The notes under the pieces were generated by a model. The model ran no database searches. It was not told the origin of the DNA and was given only the letters and a program-made list of their open reading frames with translations. Both the position numbers and the translations under genes were made by a program. Shown piece after piece: positions 7,814 through 16,997 of a DNA stretch of 38,774 bases. Source of the stretch: Bacteroidia bacterium (GTDB lineage Bacteria > Bacteroidota > Bacteroidia > Bacteroidales > Marinilabiliaceae); the NCBI GenBank assembly GCA_030526155.1, contig JAUNDI010000005.1:1-38774 (forward strand), in the 5' to 3' direction. The stretch's first letter is position 1, and each line of letters opens with the position of its first letter.

Positions 7814-10192
7814 ATGACAATGCTCATTCGCATTGTAACGATATTAATTGCTCTTCTTATTGCGCCTAAGTATATTATGGCGCAGTGGGAAGAGCATTTT
7901 ACTTATAAGGGGTGTTTATATGGAGGTATTTGCGAGGATGGCTTATATGTAGGCAATTCTCTCGACTTCTTTAAGTATAACCCTAACGACCTCTTAATAT
8001 CTAAATATTCCACTACCAACTACCTTTCGTCTGTAGGTATAACAGCTATGCAATACTCAGACGGACTCTTTTTAGTGGGTTACTCAGATGGACTCATTGA
8101 TATTATCGACGAGAATAGACAGTCTACCCGTTCGATAGTTGACTTGAAGTCGTCCAATAGTTTGACACTTAAATCCATTAATGCTCTATATAAGCATGGC
8201 AATAGATTATTTTGCGCTTTTGAAAGCGGACTCCTAGAGATAAATCTTGCTAAGTACGAAACACGTGGTTATTATCGACTTGCATCTCAACTTACAGCGG
8301 TAAAAGATGTATTGGTTCATAAGGGCATGATTTATGTCGCTACCTCTCGAGGTGTTATGGTGGCAGATGAGTCTTCTACTATCCTTGAGGACCCTCAGAA
8401 GTGGACAAGGTTATCTACTTCTACATCCCCATTCTGTAAATTGATGGTAGCCGATGATAATGTATATGCTGCTCAGGGCGCACTAAATGGCTCTTGTGTT
8501 ATATACAAAATAACTGATGAAGGCTCGTTTGATAAAATACGAACTGTATCGCAGTTTAGGGGTATGGATGCAAATAAGTCACAAGTGGTATTCGCCTCTC
8601 AAAAGAGCTTCATGATTTCTGATATAGATAACTTATCGAATAATGCCTATTCTATCTCTAATTATTCCTTTGTAGAGGATGGCGAACTAATTACCGTAAC
8701 GCCTAATATCCGTAGCGTTAGTTTTATGTCAGGAGGATTGATATTGTTGGCTGATGCAACATACGGAATGGTAATATCTGATGAATATGGCAACTCCGAA
8801 AGGCATCTTCCTAATGCTCCTACAAATGCTTATGCCTATGACGTCAAGTGTAGCAATGGCGTAGTGTATGTCTCTTTTGGTGGTTGGGATAGCGCTAATA
8901 ATAATCTGAATCGTACCGCTGGTGTGCATATCTTGTGTGATGGCGAATGGAGTAGCTATACCACTAGTGGTAGAGACCTTATTAATATTACTTGTGACCC
9001 TAATAGGCCCGATTCTGTCTATGTCTCTTCTTGGGGAAATGGTATTTTCAAGTTAGGGCGTGATGGTATAAGGGCTCATTATAATGAGCACAACTCTACT
9101 CTTGAGGATATCTTTGGTCCTAATAAGGGTTATAATCGTTGTAGCGCATTATGTTATGATAATGAGAGTAATCTTTACGTAGCAAATGCTCTTGTAGCGG
9201 TAGGTATCAAAGTAAAGTTGTCTGATGGTACGTGGACAGATGGTATATCTTATATCCCTTCTGATTCGCAGCATAGTGCTAAGCAGTTGGTATGTACCAA
9301 GAATGGTAATATGTGGTTGGTTATACCAAGAAATAACTATCGTGGCTTGATGGTATTTAATGTCAACCATACCCCTGAGGACCAATCTGATGATGCTTAT
9401 CGTACTACTGCAGAAGTGCAGGACCCAGAGCCTACATATATGGGCAAACTTCCTCTCCTTGATCAGGATGGTAAAGAGATATCAGCTATCTTTTATACTG
9501 TGGCGGAGGATAATAATGGTATAATATGGTTGGGTACCTCTGATGGTATTTTCCGTTGCTCTCAGAATGATGTAATTCTTACGTCTCCTTCAAAGGTTCG
9601 GTATTTTGAGCATGTTAAGGTGCCACGAAATGATGGTACTAATCTTGCCGACTATCTCTTGGCTGGTGTCAATATCTCATGTATCGTTGTTGATTCTGAT
9701 AATCGCAAATGGGTAGGTACTGCTAGCGATGGTTTGTATCTATTAAGCGCAGATGGAATGAGGATGTTGGAGCATTTTACGTCCGAAAATAGTCCTCTAC
9801 CTAGCAATCAGATAAACGCCATGGATATAGATAGAACTACGGGTAAATTGTATATCTCTGCTGGTACTTCTGGAGTCATAGCATATCAATCTGACGCTAA
9901 AGACGATACTCCAAAAGAGGAAAAATTAAATCTCAAAATATACCCAAATCCAATAACTCCTTCTTATACGGGCGATATTACAATTGAGGGTTTGCCTGAC
10001 GATGTTGATGTGCGCATCAGTGATGTTCAGGGCCGACTAGTCTATTCGTCAAAACCTAATAATGGTGTAATATATTGGAATCTTGCTCGCTTTGGATATG
10101 GTCCACGTGTGGCTTCTGGTGTATATATTGTTTGGGTGCAATCTCTCGATGGCGAACAGAAGGCTGTAGGTAAAATTGTTGTAGTTAAGTAA
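7814..10192 (+). CDS. porZ: PorZ-like T9SS attachment-complex protein (beta-propellers plus CTD)
   Basis: This resembles PorZ, the cell-surface T9SS component that works with PorU, PorV and PorQ to cleave cargo and attach it to A-type lipopolysaccharide. A signal peptide ends at about residue 23 (MAQWEEHF). Residues about 25-690 show repeated propeller-blade patterns of the two-component-regulator type, such as GIIWLGTSDGIF, KWVGTASDGLYLLS and KLYISAGTSGVIAY. A C-terminal sorting-domain-like module starts near 705 (KIYPNPI), with ISDVQGRLV and ASGVYIVWVQ near the end. Its 792 residues are close to the length known for P. gingivalis PorZ. It follows an unknown lipoprotein by 11 bp and ends before a bidirectional terminator shared with dxs. 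Confidence 0.85.
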   Translation: MTMLIRIVTILIALLIAPKYIMAQWEEHFTYKGCLYGGICEDGLYVGNSLDFFKYNPNDLLISKYSTTNYLSSVGITAMQYSDGLFLVGYSDGLIDIIDENRQSTRSIVDLKSSNSLTLKSINALYKHGNRLFCAFESGLLEINLAKYETRGYYRLASQLTAVKDVLVHKGMIYVATSRGVMVADESSTILEDPQKWTRLSTSTSPFCKLMVADDNVYAAQGALNGSCVIYKITDEGSFDKIRTVSQFRGMDANKSQVVFASQKSFMISDIDNLSNNAYSISNYSFVEDGELITVTPNIRSVSFMSGGLILLADATYGMVISDEYGNSERHLPNAPTNAYAYDVKCSNGVVYVSFGGWDSANNNLNRTAGVHILCDGEWSSYTTSGRDLINITCDPNRPDSVYVSSWGNGIFKLGRDGIRAHYNEHNSTLEDIFGPNKGYNRCSALCYDNESNLYVANALVAVGIKVKLSDGTWTDGISYIPSDSQHSAKQLVCTKNGNMWLVIPRNNYRGLMVFNVNHTPEDQSDDAYRTTAEVQDPEPTYMGKLPLLDQDGKEISAIFYTVAEDNNGIIWLGTSDGIFRCSQNDVILTSPSKVRYFEHVKVPRNDGTNLADYLLAGVNISCIVVDSDNRKWVGTASDGLYLLSADGMRMLEHFTSENSPLPSNQINAMDIDRTTGKLYISAGTSGVIAYQSDAKDDTPKEEKLNLKIYPNPITPSYTGDITIEGLPDDVDVRISDVQGRLVYSSKPNNGVIYWNLARFGYGPRVASGVYIVWVQSLDGEQKAVGKIVVVK

Positions 10193-10216
10193 TCGCTGGC
10201 ATCTCTTCGTTTAATC

Positions 10217-10230
10217 AAAATTTGCGATGA
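10217..10230 (+). repeat. Single partial copy of the GCGATGA dispersed repeat
   Basis: AAAATTTGCGATGA matches the start of the 44-bp repeat units at 16903 and 26758. The similarity stops after GATGAA, so it is a solo, partial copy between porZ and its terminator. Confidence 0.45.
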
Positions 10231-10258
10231 ACGGCTAACTAGCCTATATCTACATAAC

Positions 10259-10298
10259 AAAAAAACTGCGAGCAACAGCTATGCTCGCAGTATCTATT
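10259..10298. terminator. Bidirectional terminator between porZ and dxs
   Basis: CTGCGAGCA (10266-10274) pairs perfectly with TGCTCGCAG (10282-10290) across a 7-nt loop. A seven-A run on the left gives a good U tract for minus-strand dxs transcripts, and the right flank (TATCTATTTT) is T-rich for porZ. Confidence 0.8.
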
Positions 10299-10320
10299 TT
10301 ATATTGTCTCTATCTAATCC

Positions 10321-12222
10321 CTATGCGAAATACACATCTATAATATCTGTAGTTATACCGCACTCTATAAATAGTTCATCAACATTTCCATGTGTGATAA
10401 ATCTATCAGGTATTCCCACCGTTTTTATCTCTGTCTTCGCATTAGGCCATTTGTTATTCTTGTAGCTAAGTATAGCCTCTCCAAATCCACCAGCCAAAGC
10501 ACCATCTTCTACAGTCATAACTCTCTTCATATTGCCATCGCCAAATATCTTGTCAAGTATCTCTGTATCTAGTGGCTTAGCAAAGCGCATATCATAATGG
10601 GCTATCGAAATGCCTTTTTCTTCTTTGAGTCGCTTTATCTCCTCTCCAAAGCGTACGCCAATCGGACCAAATGTTAGTAATGCCCCATCTGTGCCTTCGG
10701 TTAAGCATCTTCCCTTGCCTATCTCTATCTTCTGCATCGGCGTTCTCCACTCAATGGTGTTACCTCTGCCTCGTGGATATCGTATAGCCCAAGGTCCTGT
10801 TGTCTCTTCCAATTGGGCTGTATACATCATATTCCTAAGCTCCTCTTCGTTGTATGGCGAGCATATCGTCATGCCTGGTATAGGCATAAGCATGGCAACG
10901 TCAAATACACCATGGTGTGTAGGACCATCTGCTCCCACTAGTCCAGCTCGGTCAAAGCAGAATACTACGTGCAACTTCTGTAGCGCTACATCGTGAACTA
11001 TTTGGTCGTATGCTCGTTGCGCAAATGAAGAATATATGTTACAGAATGGAACAAACCCACTTACCGCTAGACCTGCTGAGAAGGTGACGGCGTGTTGCTC
11101 CGCTATTCCTACGTCAAAGCATCGATCTGGCATCTCCTTCATCATAATATTCAAACTACAGCCTGTAGCCATAGCTGGAGTAATGCCTAGTATCTTGTCG
11201 TTCTTTTTCGCTAATTCCAATATCGTATGTCCAAATACATCTTGGAATTTTGGCGGCATAGGTTTGTCTGTTGGCTTGTCTAGAAGCTCGCCTGTATTAA
11301 TGTCAAATCGTCCTCCTACTGCATGCCACGCTGTTTGGTTCTCCTCAGCGGCTTTGAAGCCTTTGCCTTTTACTGTTATGGCATGGAGCAATTTCGGACC
11401 CTGTATCTTCTTTAGGCTCTCAAGTACTTGTACTAAATAGCATACGTCATGCCCATCAACCGGACCAAAGTATCTTATATTTAACCCCTCAAACATATTC
11501 GTTTGATTGTTAATGAGGTTCTTTATGCTATTGCCTATCTTCGTCCATAAGCTATATCTACCATCTCCACTAATCTTGTTGCGCTTTAGTAGGTTGGTAG
11601 CTCTCTTACGGAATATATTATATGTACGTGATGTCGATATGTCTACAAGGTAATGACTTAACCCTCCTGTGGCATTGTCTATGGCCATATTGTTGTCGTT
11701 CAATATGACTAGCATGTTAGGGTTGGCAGTGGCCATATTGTTTAGTGCCTCAAATGCCATGCCTCCTGTCATAGAGCCATCGCCTATTACCGCCACGATC
11801 TCTCTATCACTCTCTCCCTTGAGTTGCGATGCTATAGCCATTCCCAAGGCCGCAGAGATACTTGTAGATGAGTGCCCTGTTCCAAAGGCATCATACTCGC
11901 TCTCAAAAATATTTGGGAACCCACTAAGTCCACCATGCTTGCGGTTAGTATCAAATATCTTACGTCTTCCCGTAAGTATCTTATGGCCGTAAGCCTGATG
12001 CCCAACGTCCCATATTAGTTTGTCATGTGGACAATCAAAGACATAATGTATCGCAACTGTCAACTCTACAACTCCCAAAGAGGCAGCAAAATGCCCTGGA
12101 TTATGAGACAATTGCTCAATAATAAAGCCTCTCAACTCTGTGCAAAGCTGAGGTAGCTGGTCTACGGATAATTTCTTTAAATCTGCTGGACTATCTATTT
12201 GGTCTAGCAATGGATACATCAT
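10321..12222 (-). CDS. dxs: 1-deoxy-D-xylulose-5-phosphate synthase
   Basis: This enzyme condenses pyruvate and glyceraldehyde 3-phosphate to DXP, the first step of the MEP isoprenoid route, using thiamine diphosphate. The ThDP motif starts GDGSM at 147 and ends at Asn161; HSSTSISAALG precedes it, and the transketolase-like central domain carries AEQHAVTFSAG and DRAGLVGADGPTHHG. Its 633 residues match the family. The start could be either of two adjacent ATGs (12222 or 12219). It runs opposite to its neighbours and shares a divergent promoter region with the OmpA-family lipoprotein. Its product feeds the prenyl-chain synthesis represented by the polyprenyl synthase at 35-36 kb. Confidence 0.97.
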   Translation of the reverse strand: MMYPLLDQIDSPADLKKLSVDQLPQLCTELRGFIIEQLSHNPGHFAASLGVVELTVAIHYVFDCPHDKLIWDVGHQAYGHKILTGRRKIFDTNRKHGGLSGFPNIFESEYDAFGTGHSSTSISAALGMAIASQLKGESDREIVAVIGDGSMTGGMAFEALNNMATANPNMLVILNDNNMAIDNATGGLSHYLVDISTSRTYNIFRKRATNLLKRNKISGDGRYSLWTKIGNSIKNLINNQTNMFEGLNIRYFGPVDGHDVCYLVQVLESLKKIQGPKLLHAITVKGKGFKAAEENQTAWHAVGGRFDINTGELLDKPTDKPMPPKFQDVFGHTILELAKKNDKILGITPAMATGCSLNIMMKEMPDRCFDVGIAEQHAVTFSAGLAVSGFVPFCNIYSSFAQRAYDQIVHDVALQKLHVVFCFDRAGLVGADGPTHHGVFDVAMLMPIPGMTICSPYNEEELRNMMYTAQLEETTGPWAIRYPRGRGNTIEWRTPMQKIEIGKGRCLTEGTDGALLTFGPIGVRFGEEIKRLKEEKGISIAHYDMRFAKPLDTEILDKIFGDGNMKRVMTVEDGALAGGFGEAILSYKNNKWPNAKTEIKTVGIPDRFITHGNVDELFIECGITTDIIDVYFA

Positions 12223-12251
12223 TCTTGGTAAAAAATCGCTTCTTATTCAAG

Positions 12252-12278
12252 TTGCAAAGTTAAAAACAAATATCTTTG
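12252..12278 (+). promoter_or_regulatory. Promoter for OmpA-family lipoprotein-porU unit
   Basis: TATCTTTG (12271-12278) matches TAnnTTTG. A TTG at 12252-12254 lies 16 bp upstream, a little closer than ideal. The ATG at 12304 is 25 bp downstream. Confidence 0.5.
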
Positions 12279-12288
12279 CAGAAACAAA
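12255..12288 (-). promoter_or_regulatory. dxs promoter (minus strand)
   Basis: On the minus strand TAACTTTG (12262-12255) fits TAnnTTTG, and TTTG (12288-12285) lies 22 bp upstream as a -33 element. It sits about 33 bp before the dxs ATG and overlaps the divergent promoter for the gene at 12304. Confidence 0.5.
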
Positions 12289-12303
12289 GAACACTAATAA
12301 TTG

Positions 12304-13434
12304 ATGAAAACAAATATACTTACCCTATTTTGTGTGTGCCTAATGGTGGCATGCGTGCCTGCTAAAAAGTATAATGAGGTACAGCGTCAAAGCGATAGGT
12401 ACCGCTCACAAGCAGAGGAGTGTAAGGTGGATGTTAACCTTCTCAAAAAACGAGCTAAACAATACGAGAGCGATCTCGCTAAGTATCAAGAGGAGAAAAA
12501 TAGCCTTGAGCAAGATACTACCCTACAGGGTATGCGTGTTCGTACTCTTATGAATCAATTAGCTATCCTAGAGAATGATCTCCGTCTTCTAGCTGCACAA
12601 TTGGGTGAGACTCCCGAATATAAGGCTTTGATGCAACATCTTATGCAGATGCAGAATAGCCTCATAAATAGCGAAGATAAACGCCAAGGTACAGAAAAGG
12701 CTATTGCTGCACAGAAGAAACTTCTCGATGAGACTAATACCGCATTGGCCGAGAGCCGTAACGAGGTGGCTCTACGTGAGAACGAATTGGCTAACAAGCA
12801 GAATGAGTTGCTTAATAAGCAGTATGAGTTAGATAACAAACAAAACGAGCTAGATAGCACTAATATACGTCTCAGTGCTGCTCAACGTGAGATAGAGGAG
12901 AAGGCAAGAAGACTTGCAGAACTCGAAGAGGCTCTCGCTGCTAAGGATCAAGCTATGGCAGAACTTCGTAATACTATTGCTAATGCTCTTGTGGATTTTA
13001 CAAGCGACGACCTCACAGTTACTCATAAGGATGGTAAGGTATATGTCTCTCTCGAGGAGAAGCTACTATTCGAGTCTGGTAAGTATGACGTCAATAGTAA
13101 GGGCCAAGATGCTCTTCGTAAAATTGCATCTATCTTGGGTAAGCAGACTTCTGCCCTCAATATCGTAGTAGAGGGTCATACTGATAATGTACCTTACAAT
13201 GGTCAGGTTATAAAGGATAACTGGGATCTCAGTGTTAAGCGTGCTACAAGTGTTCTTCGTATTCTCATAGCTAATGGTAATATCCCTATGGATCGCATAC
13301 AGGCTGCTGGTCGCGCTGATACACAACCTGTAGATGCAAGCAATACAGCTGAGGCTCGCCGTAAGAACCGTCGTACCGAGATTATCCTCGCACCTGATGT
13401 GGAGGCAATAATTAAGGGTATAGAGTCTAAGTAA
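12304..13434 (+). CDS. OmpA-family lipoprotein with long coiled coil
   Basis: This is a predicted envelope lipoprotein that binds peptidoglycan. The signal peptide carries the lipobox MVAC. A long charged coiled coil runs from about 25 to 225, including three tandem seven-residue units of the form NKQxEL at about 162-183. The C-terminal OmpA/MotB domain (about 245-370) has VEGHTDNVP at about 289 and the family's closing block with RRKNRRTEI, the usual contacts to diaminopimelate. I chose the ATG at 12304; a TTG directly before it adds only one residue. porU starts 20 bp after its stop, so the two are probably co-transcribed. It may tether a secretion structure to the cell wall, but that is inference. 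Confidence 0.85.
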   Translation: MKTNILTLFCVCLMVACVPAKKYNEVQRQSDRYRSQAEECKVDVNLLKKRAKQYESDLAKYQEEKNSLEQDTTLQGMRVRTLMNQLAILENDLRLLAAQLGETPEYKALMQHLMQMQNSLINSEDKRQGTEKAIAAQKKLLDETNTALAESRNEVALRENELANKQNELLNKQYELDNKQNELDSTNIRLSAAQREIEEKARRLAELEEALAAKDQAMAELRNTIANALVDFTSDDLTVTHKDGKVYVSLEEKLLFESGKYDVNSKGQDALRKIASILGKQTSALNIVVEGHTDNVPYNGQVIKDNWDLSVKRATSVLRILIANGNIPMDRIQAAGRADTQPVDASNTAEARRKNRRTEIILAPDVEAIIKGIESK

Positions 13435-13454
13435 AAGCATTTTATCGCTCTTGA

Positions 13455-16400
13455 ATGCGAAGTAGCTTATATCTTATATTACTATTATCGTTGTTGCACT
13501 TATGCCTTATTGGTGTAAGTGCTCAATCGTATACTAGCGCCTCTTCTTCTGTCCTCTCTTCCGGAAAATGGGTTAAGGCGAGTGTCTCTGAGTCGGGATT
13601 GTATAGGCTGACGGCAAAGACTCTTTCGTCTTGGGGGTATAATGATATATCTAAAATAGCAGTATATAGTAATGGTGGAGCTGAATTGCCTCTACTAAAT
13701 AGTACTTCAAGAATAGACGACCTAGCTCTACTTCCCGTATATCGTACTAATAATGAGGTCGTATTCTATATCTCAGCAAGAGATAGCTGGAAGTATAACT
13801 ATAGTTCTAATATCTACGAATGTAAGCGTAATGAGTGGGACGGGTCGACATATGTTTTTATTACAGATGATACGACCCCATCTCCTAGCTTGGAGTCTTG
13901 CCCTCTCCCTTCTTCTCAGCCGTCTCATACAGTTACATATAATAGTACTCTTAACTATCACGAGCTACATAAGGTAAATATCCATCAGAGCGGACAGAGT
14001 TGGTATGGTGAGCCGCTTAACAAGCAGAATCCTAAACTAAATATCGACTTTGGCTCTCTCCAAAGGGCCTCTTCTGGTAAGGTTTATGTGCGTCTTCAGT
14101 TGTGTGCTGCTACTAAGGAGCGTATGGAGTATAGTCTCTTGTATAACGATTCTACCATTGTTAATAACTACATTCGCGCATATCAGTCTGCTAACGAAGT
14201 GGCGGTTGGCGCCTCTACTTCTCGCTCATTCGCATATAAATCTTCTAATGCAGCTAATGTATTGTCTCTACAATGTAGTTTTTCTCAGGCGACGGATATT
14301 GCTTACCTAGATAATGTGACGCTTGAGGTTCCTACAAAGATTCAAATGCCTAAAAATGGTATCTTGTCGCTAAATATCTCTCAAGGTACTCGCGAGGCTC
14401 GTTATCTTGCATCTAAGGTATCTATTGACGGGGCAAATAAGGATACGTGGGTGTGGTGCGTCGATGACCCTACTAATCCTACGTCAGTAGTAACATCTAC
14501 CGAGGGCAGCACAATGTCTTTTAGTCAGTCTAATTCACAAGTCCATAAATATATCGCTTTTAATGCGTCGGCTATTTCGTCACTTCCCGAGCCTATCTTT
14601 GATAGCGCTATAGCGAATCAGAATCTTCACGCGACACCCTCTGTAGAGTATCTCATAGTTTACCATCCGTTATTCAAAGCCCAGGCCGAGGAGTTGGCAG
14701 ATTTCCATCGTCAGCATAGTGGTTTAAGTGTGGCAGCGATAAATGTCAACGAGATATATAATGAGTTTGGTGGCGGTCAACGTAGTGCCATAGCCATTAG
14801 AGATTTCGTGAAATATCTATACACCTCGTACGATGGCGCACTAAAGTATCTGCTTCTATTTGGCTCGGGTTCGTATGATAACCTTTCCTATGATGCCGCA
14901 AATCCATTTAATCTTATCCCTACATACCAATCCGCACAGTCTCTTAATTTGTCTCAAACATACTGTACAGACGATTTCTATGGTTGGTTGGATAAGAATG
15001 AGGTCTCGTCGGATACCCGTGCTACACTCGAGATAGGTATAGGTCGTTTCCCTGTTACTAATGTCGCAGATGCACAAGTGTTGGTAGATAGGGTGAAACG
15101 TTATATGTCTAATCCTGATAAGGGAGCATGGATAAATAGAGCTATACAATTCGCATGTGAGGGTGATAATAATGAGCACGCTCTTTATGCTAATGAAAAT
15201 GCCGACTATTTGGAGAGCTCCGACGAGAGTATGGATGTAGTGCGTATATTCTCTGAGGTATACCCAAATGTGCAGTCTACCGTGGGTAGGGACTTCCCAT
15301 TGGCTATTAATGATTTCTACAATAATATTAATTGCAATGGCGCATTCTTGGTAAATTACGTTGGACATGGTGGACAAAATGGTGCTGGAGCATATATTGC
15401 TAATAATAAGCTAAGTCTCTTCTCTAATCGTAACAAGCTTCCTTTCTTCTTTGGTGCGACGTGCGACTTTGCGCCGTTTGATAGGTTTGAGACTTTCGTG
15501 AGTAGAGATCTACTTACATTCCCATATGGCGGTTTTATAGGTGTGCTATCTACTACTCGTTTAGTATATGGTAATAATAGTCATACTCTTAATATGGCTT
15601 TCCTTCAAGGTCTCTCTAGCAAGAATGATGATGGAGGCCCAATTCGTGTGGGTGATGCTCTCAAGTATGCTAAGCGTAGAGCCTCTTCTATGGTCAACTC
15701 TCTTAAGTATGTACTATTGGGCGACCCAGCTTTGGTACTCGTAAATAATGTCAATTATAGTGTTACTACAGATTCTATATGTAGTGAGCCGTATGAGTCG
15801 TGTATTACTCCTATTAAGGCATTAACATCTAACCCCATTGTTGGTACTATTCGCGATGCTAATGGTGAGGTTGTTGAGAATTTCAATGGCGAGGTTGAGG
15901 TCTCTCTATATGATAAAAGGGTTAAGCGCTCTTCTCTCGGAGCGGTGAGTCCTGTCTTCTCATATACAGAGTGGGGTAAGCGTCTATTCCATAGCACGTG
16001 TAAGGTGACGAATGGGCAGTTTAATGTTCCTATCCTTCTCTCTAAAGATATAGATGTTGTCGAGGGTTATGGCCGATTAAGCTATGTAGCATGGAGTACA
16101 GATGGTAATTACTCTGCTAAGGGAGGCTCAAATATGGTGCTTGTCGGCGGATTGTCTGACGCAGTGCAGACCGATACCATTGGTCCAGATGTTAAGTTGA
16201 CGCTTGATTTCCCATCTTGGCATGAGGGTATGGCTACAAGTGCCTCGCCTATGCTTTATGCTGTCTTGTCGGATATATCTGGTATCAACTTCTCGGGTAT
16301 AGGTATAGGTCATAGTATTACTCTTACAATAGATGATAATTTCGCAAACTCTATTGTAATGGATGATTATTACTCTATTATCTCTTCTGACCCAGAAACC

Positions 16401-16838
16401 GGAAGGATAGTGTACCAATTGGATAACCTTACACCTGGTATTCACAAGGTATCTCTAAAGGCATGGGATAATATGGGCAACTCTACTACTGAGACTGTGT
16501 CTATTCTTATTGCTTCTCAAGCCCAAATACAATTCGATGGTATCTCCTTGTCTAAAGAGAGTCATTCTGTTGGAAGTGGCACATATACTCTCCATTTCTA
16601 CCATAACAACGCATCAGCAGCAAATTCCATATACCTATCAATATACAGTGTAGATGGAAAACTTATGGGTAGTGCCCAAACAACACTGCCTACAGGTACT
16701 ACTGATAGTGGTTCTCTCACTTTGTCGGATTTATTCTCTTCGTCGCTCTCCCTACCTAGGGGAGTATATATCCTTAATGCCCAAGTGGAAGGGTCTAATG
16801 GTAGAATGGGCGATTTTACCCGTAAGTTGGTATTTTAG
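13455..16838 (+). CDS. porU: PorU, C25 peptidase-like T9SS sortase
   Basis: PorU is the surface cysteine protease of the type IX secretion system: it removes C-terminal sorting domains and joins cargo to lipopolysaccharide. A signal peptide ends near residue 23 (VSAQS). The gingipain-type C25 domain spans about 400-770 (EYLIVYHPLF, LKYLLLFGSGSYD). The catalytic pair appears intact: His638 in NYVGHGGQN and Cys670 in GATCDFAPFD, 32 residues apart. After Ig-like regions, a C-terminal module with YSVDGKLMG and LPRGVYILNAQ resembles a sorting domain, as PorU itself is known to carry. Its 1127 residues are near the usual length. The partner PorV is not in this window. A weak hairpin overlaps the stop codon. 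Confidence 0.92.
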   Translation: MRSSLYLILLLSLLHLCLIGVSAQSYTSASSSVLSSGKWVKASVSESGLYRLTAKTLSSWGYNDISKIAVYSNGGAELPLLNSTSRIDDLALLPVYRTNNEVVFYISARDSWKYNYSSNIYECKRNEWDGSTYVFITDDTTPSPSLESCPLPSSQPSHTVTYNSTLNYHELHKVNIHQSGQSWYGEPLNKQNPKLNIDFGSLQRASSGKVYVRLQLCAATKERMEYSLLYNDSTIVNNYIRAYQSANEVAVGASTSRSFAYKSSNAANVLSLQCSFSQATDIAYLDNVTLEVPTKIQMPKNGILSLNISQGTREARYLASKVSIDGANKDTWVWCVDDPTNPTSVVTSTEGSTMSFSQSNSQVHKYIAFNASAISSLPEPIFDSAIANQNLHATPSVEYLIVYHPLFKAQAEELADFHRQHSGLSVAAINVNEIYNEFGGGQRSAIAIRDFVKYLYTSYDGALKYLLLFGSGSYDNLSYDAANPFNLIPTYQSAQSLNLSQTYCTDDFYGWLDKNEVSSDTRATLEIGIGRFPVTNVADAQVLVDRVKRYMSNPDKGAWINRAIQFACEGDNNEHALYANENADYLESSDESMDVVRIFSEVYPNVQSTVGRDFPLAINDFYNNINCNGAFLVNYVGHGGQNGAGAYIANNKLSLFSNRNKLPFFFGATCDFAPFDRFETFVSRDLLTFPYGGFIGVLSTTRLVYGNNSHTLNMAFLQGLSSKNDDGGPIRVGDALKYAKRRASSMVNSLKYVLLGDPALVLVNNVNYSVTTDSICSEPYESCITPIKALTSNPIVGTIRDANGEVVENFNGEVEVSLYDKRVKRSSLGAVSPVFSYTEWGKRLFHSTCKVTNGQFNVPILLSKDIDVVEGYGRLSYVAWSTDGNYSAKGGSNMVLVGGLSDAVQTDTIGPDVKLTLDFPSWHEGMATSASPMLYAVLSDISGINFSGIGIGHSITLTIDDNFANSIVMDDYYSIISSDPETGRIVYQLDNLTPGIHKVSLKAWDNMGNSTTETVSILIASQAQIQFDGISLSKESHSVGSGTYTLHFYHNNASAANSIYLSIYSVDGKLMGSAQTTLPTGTTDSGSLTLSDLFSSSLSLPRGVYILNAQVEGSNGRMGDFTRKLVF

Positions 16839-16855
16839 GTAAATCTGTTTTACCT
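16837..16855 (+). terminator. Weak hairpin at the porU stop codon
   Basis: AGGTAAA pairs with TTTACCT across a 5-nt loop and is followed by a loosely T-rich run (TCATCTTCTTTTG). It may be a weak terminator. Confidence 0.3.
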
Positions 16856-16902
16856 TCATCTTCTTTTGTCGAAAATCAATTCTCATATGCATTGTCGTAA
16901 AT

Positions 16903-16990
16903 AAAATTTGCGATGAAAAAGGGTACAAGCGCTATGCTCACAATATAAAAATTGCGATGAAAAAGGGAGCACATACGTATCATGCGCTAT
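16903..16990 (+). repeat. Tandem pair of 44-bp GCGATGAAA repeat units
   Basis: Two units start AAAATTTGCGATGAAAAAGGG and AAAAATTGCGATGAAAAAGGG; their GCGATGA cores begin at 16910 and 16954, exactly 44 bp apart. The first unit continues with a 7-nt spacer and GCTATGC. The same unit type, again as a pair with a 44-bp period, occurs in the opposite orientation at 26.73-26.81 kb. Confidence 0.75.
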
Positions 16991-16997
16991 ATATGAG

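Noticed and set aside
16903-16990. CRISPR array interpretation of the tandem repeat
   Set aside because: Only two units, no conserved full-length repeat with unique spacers and no cas genes nearby.
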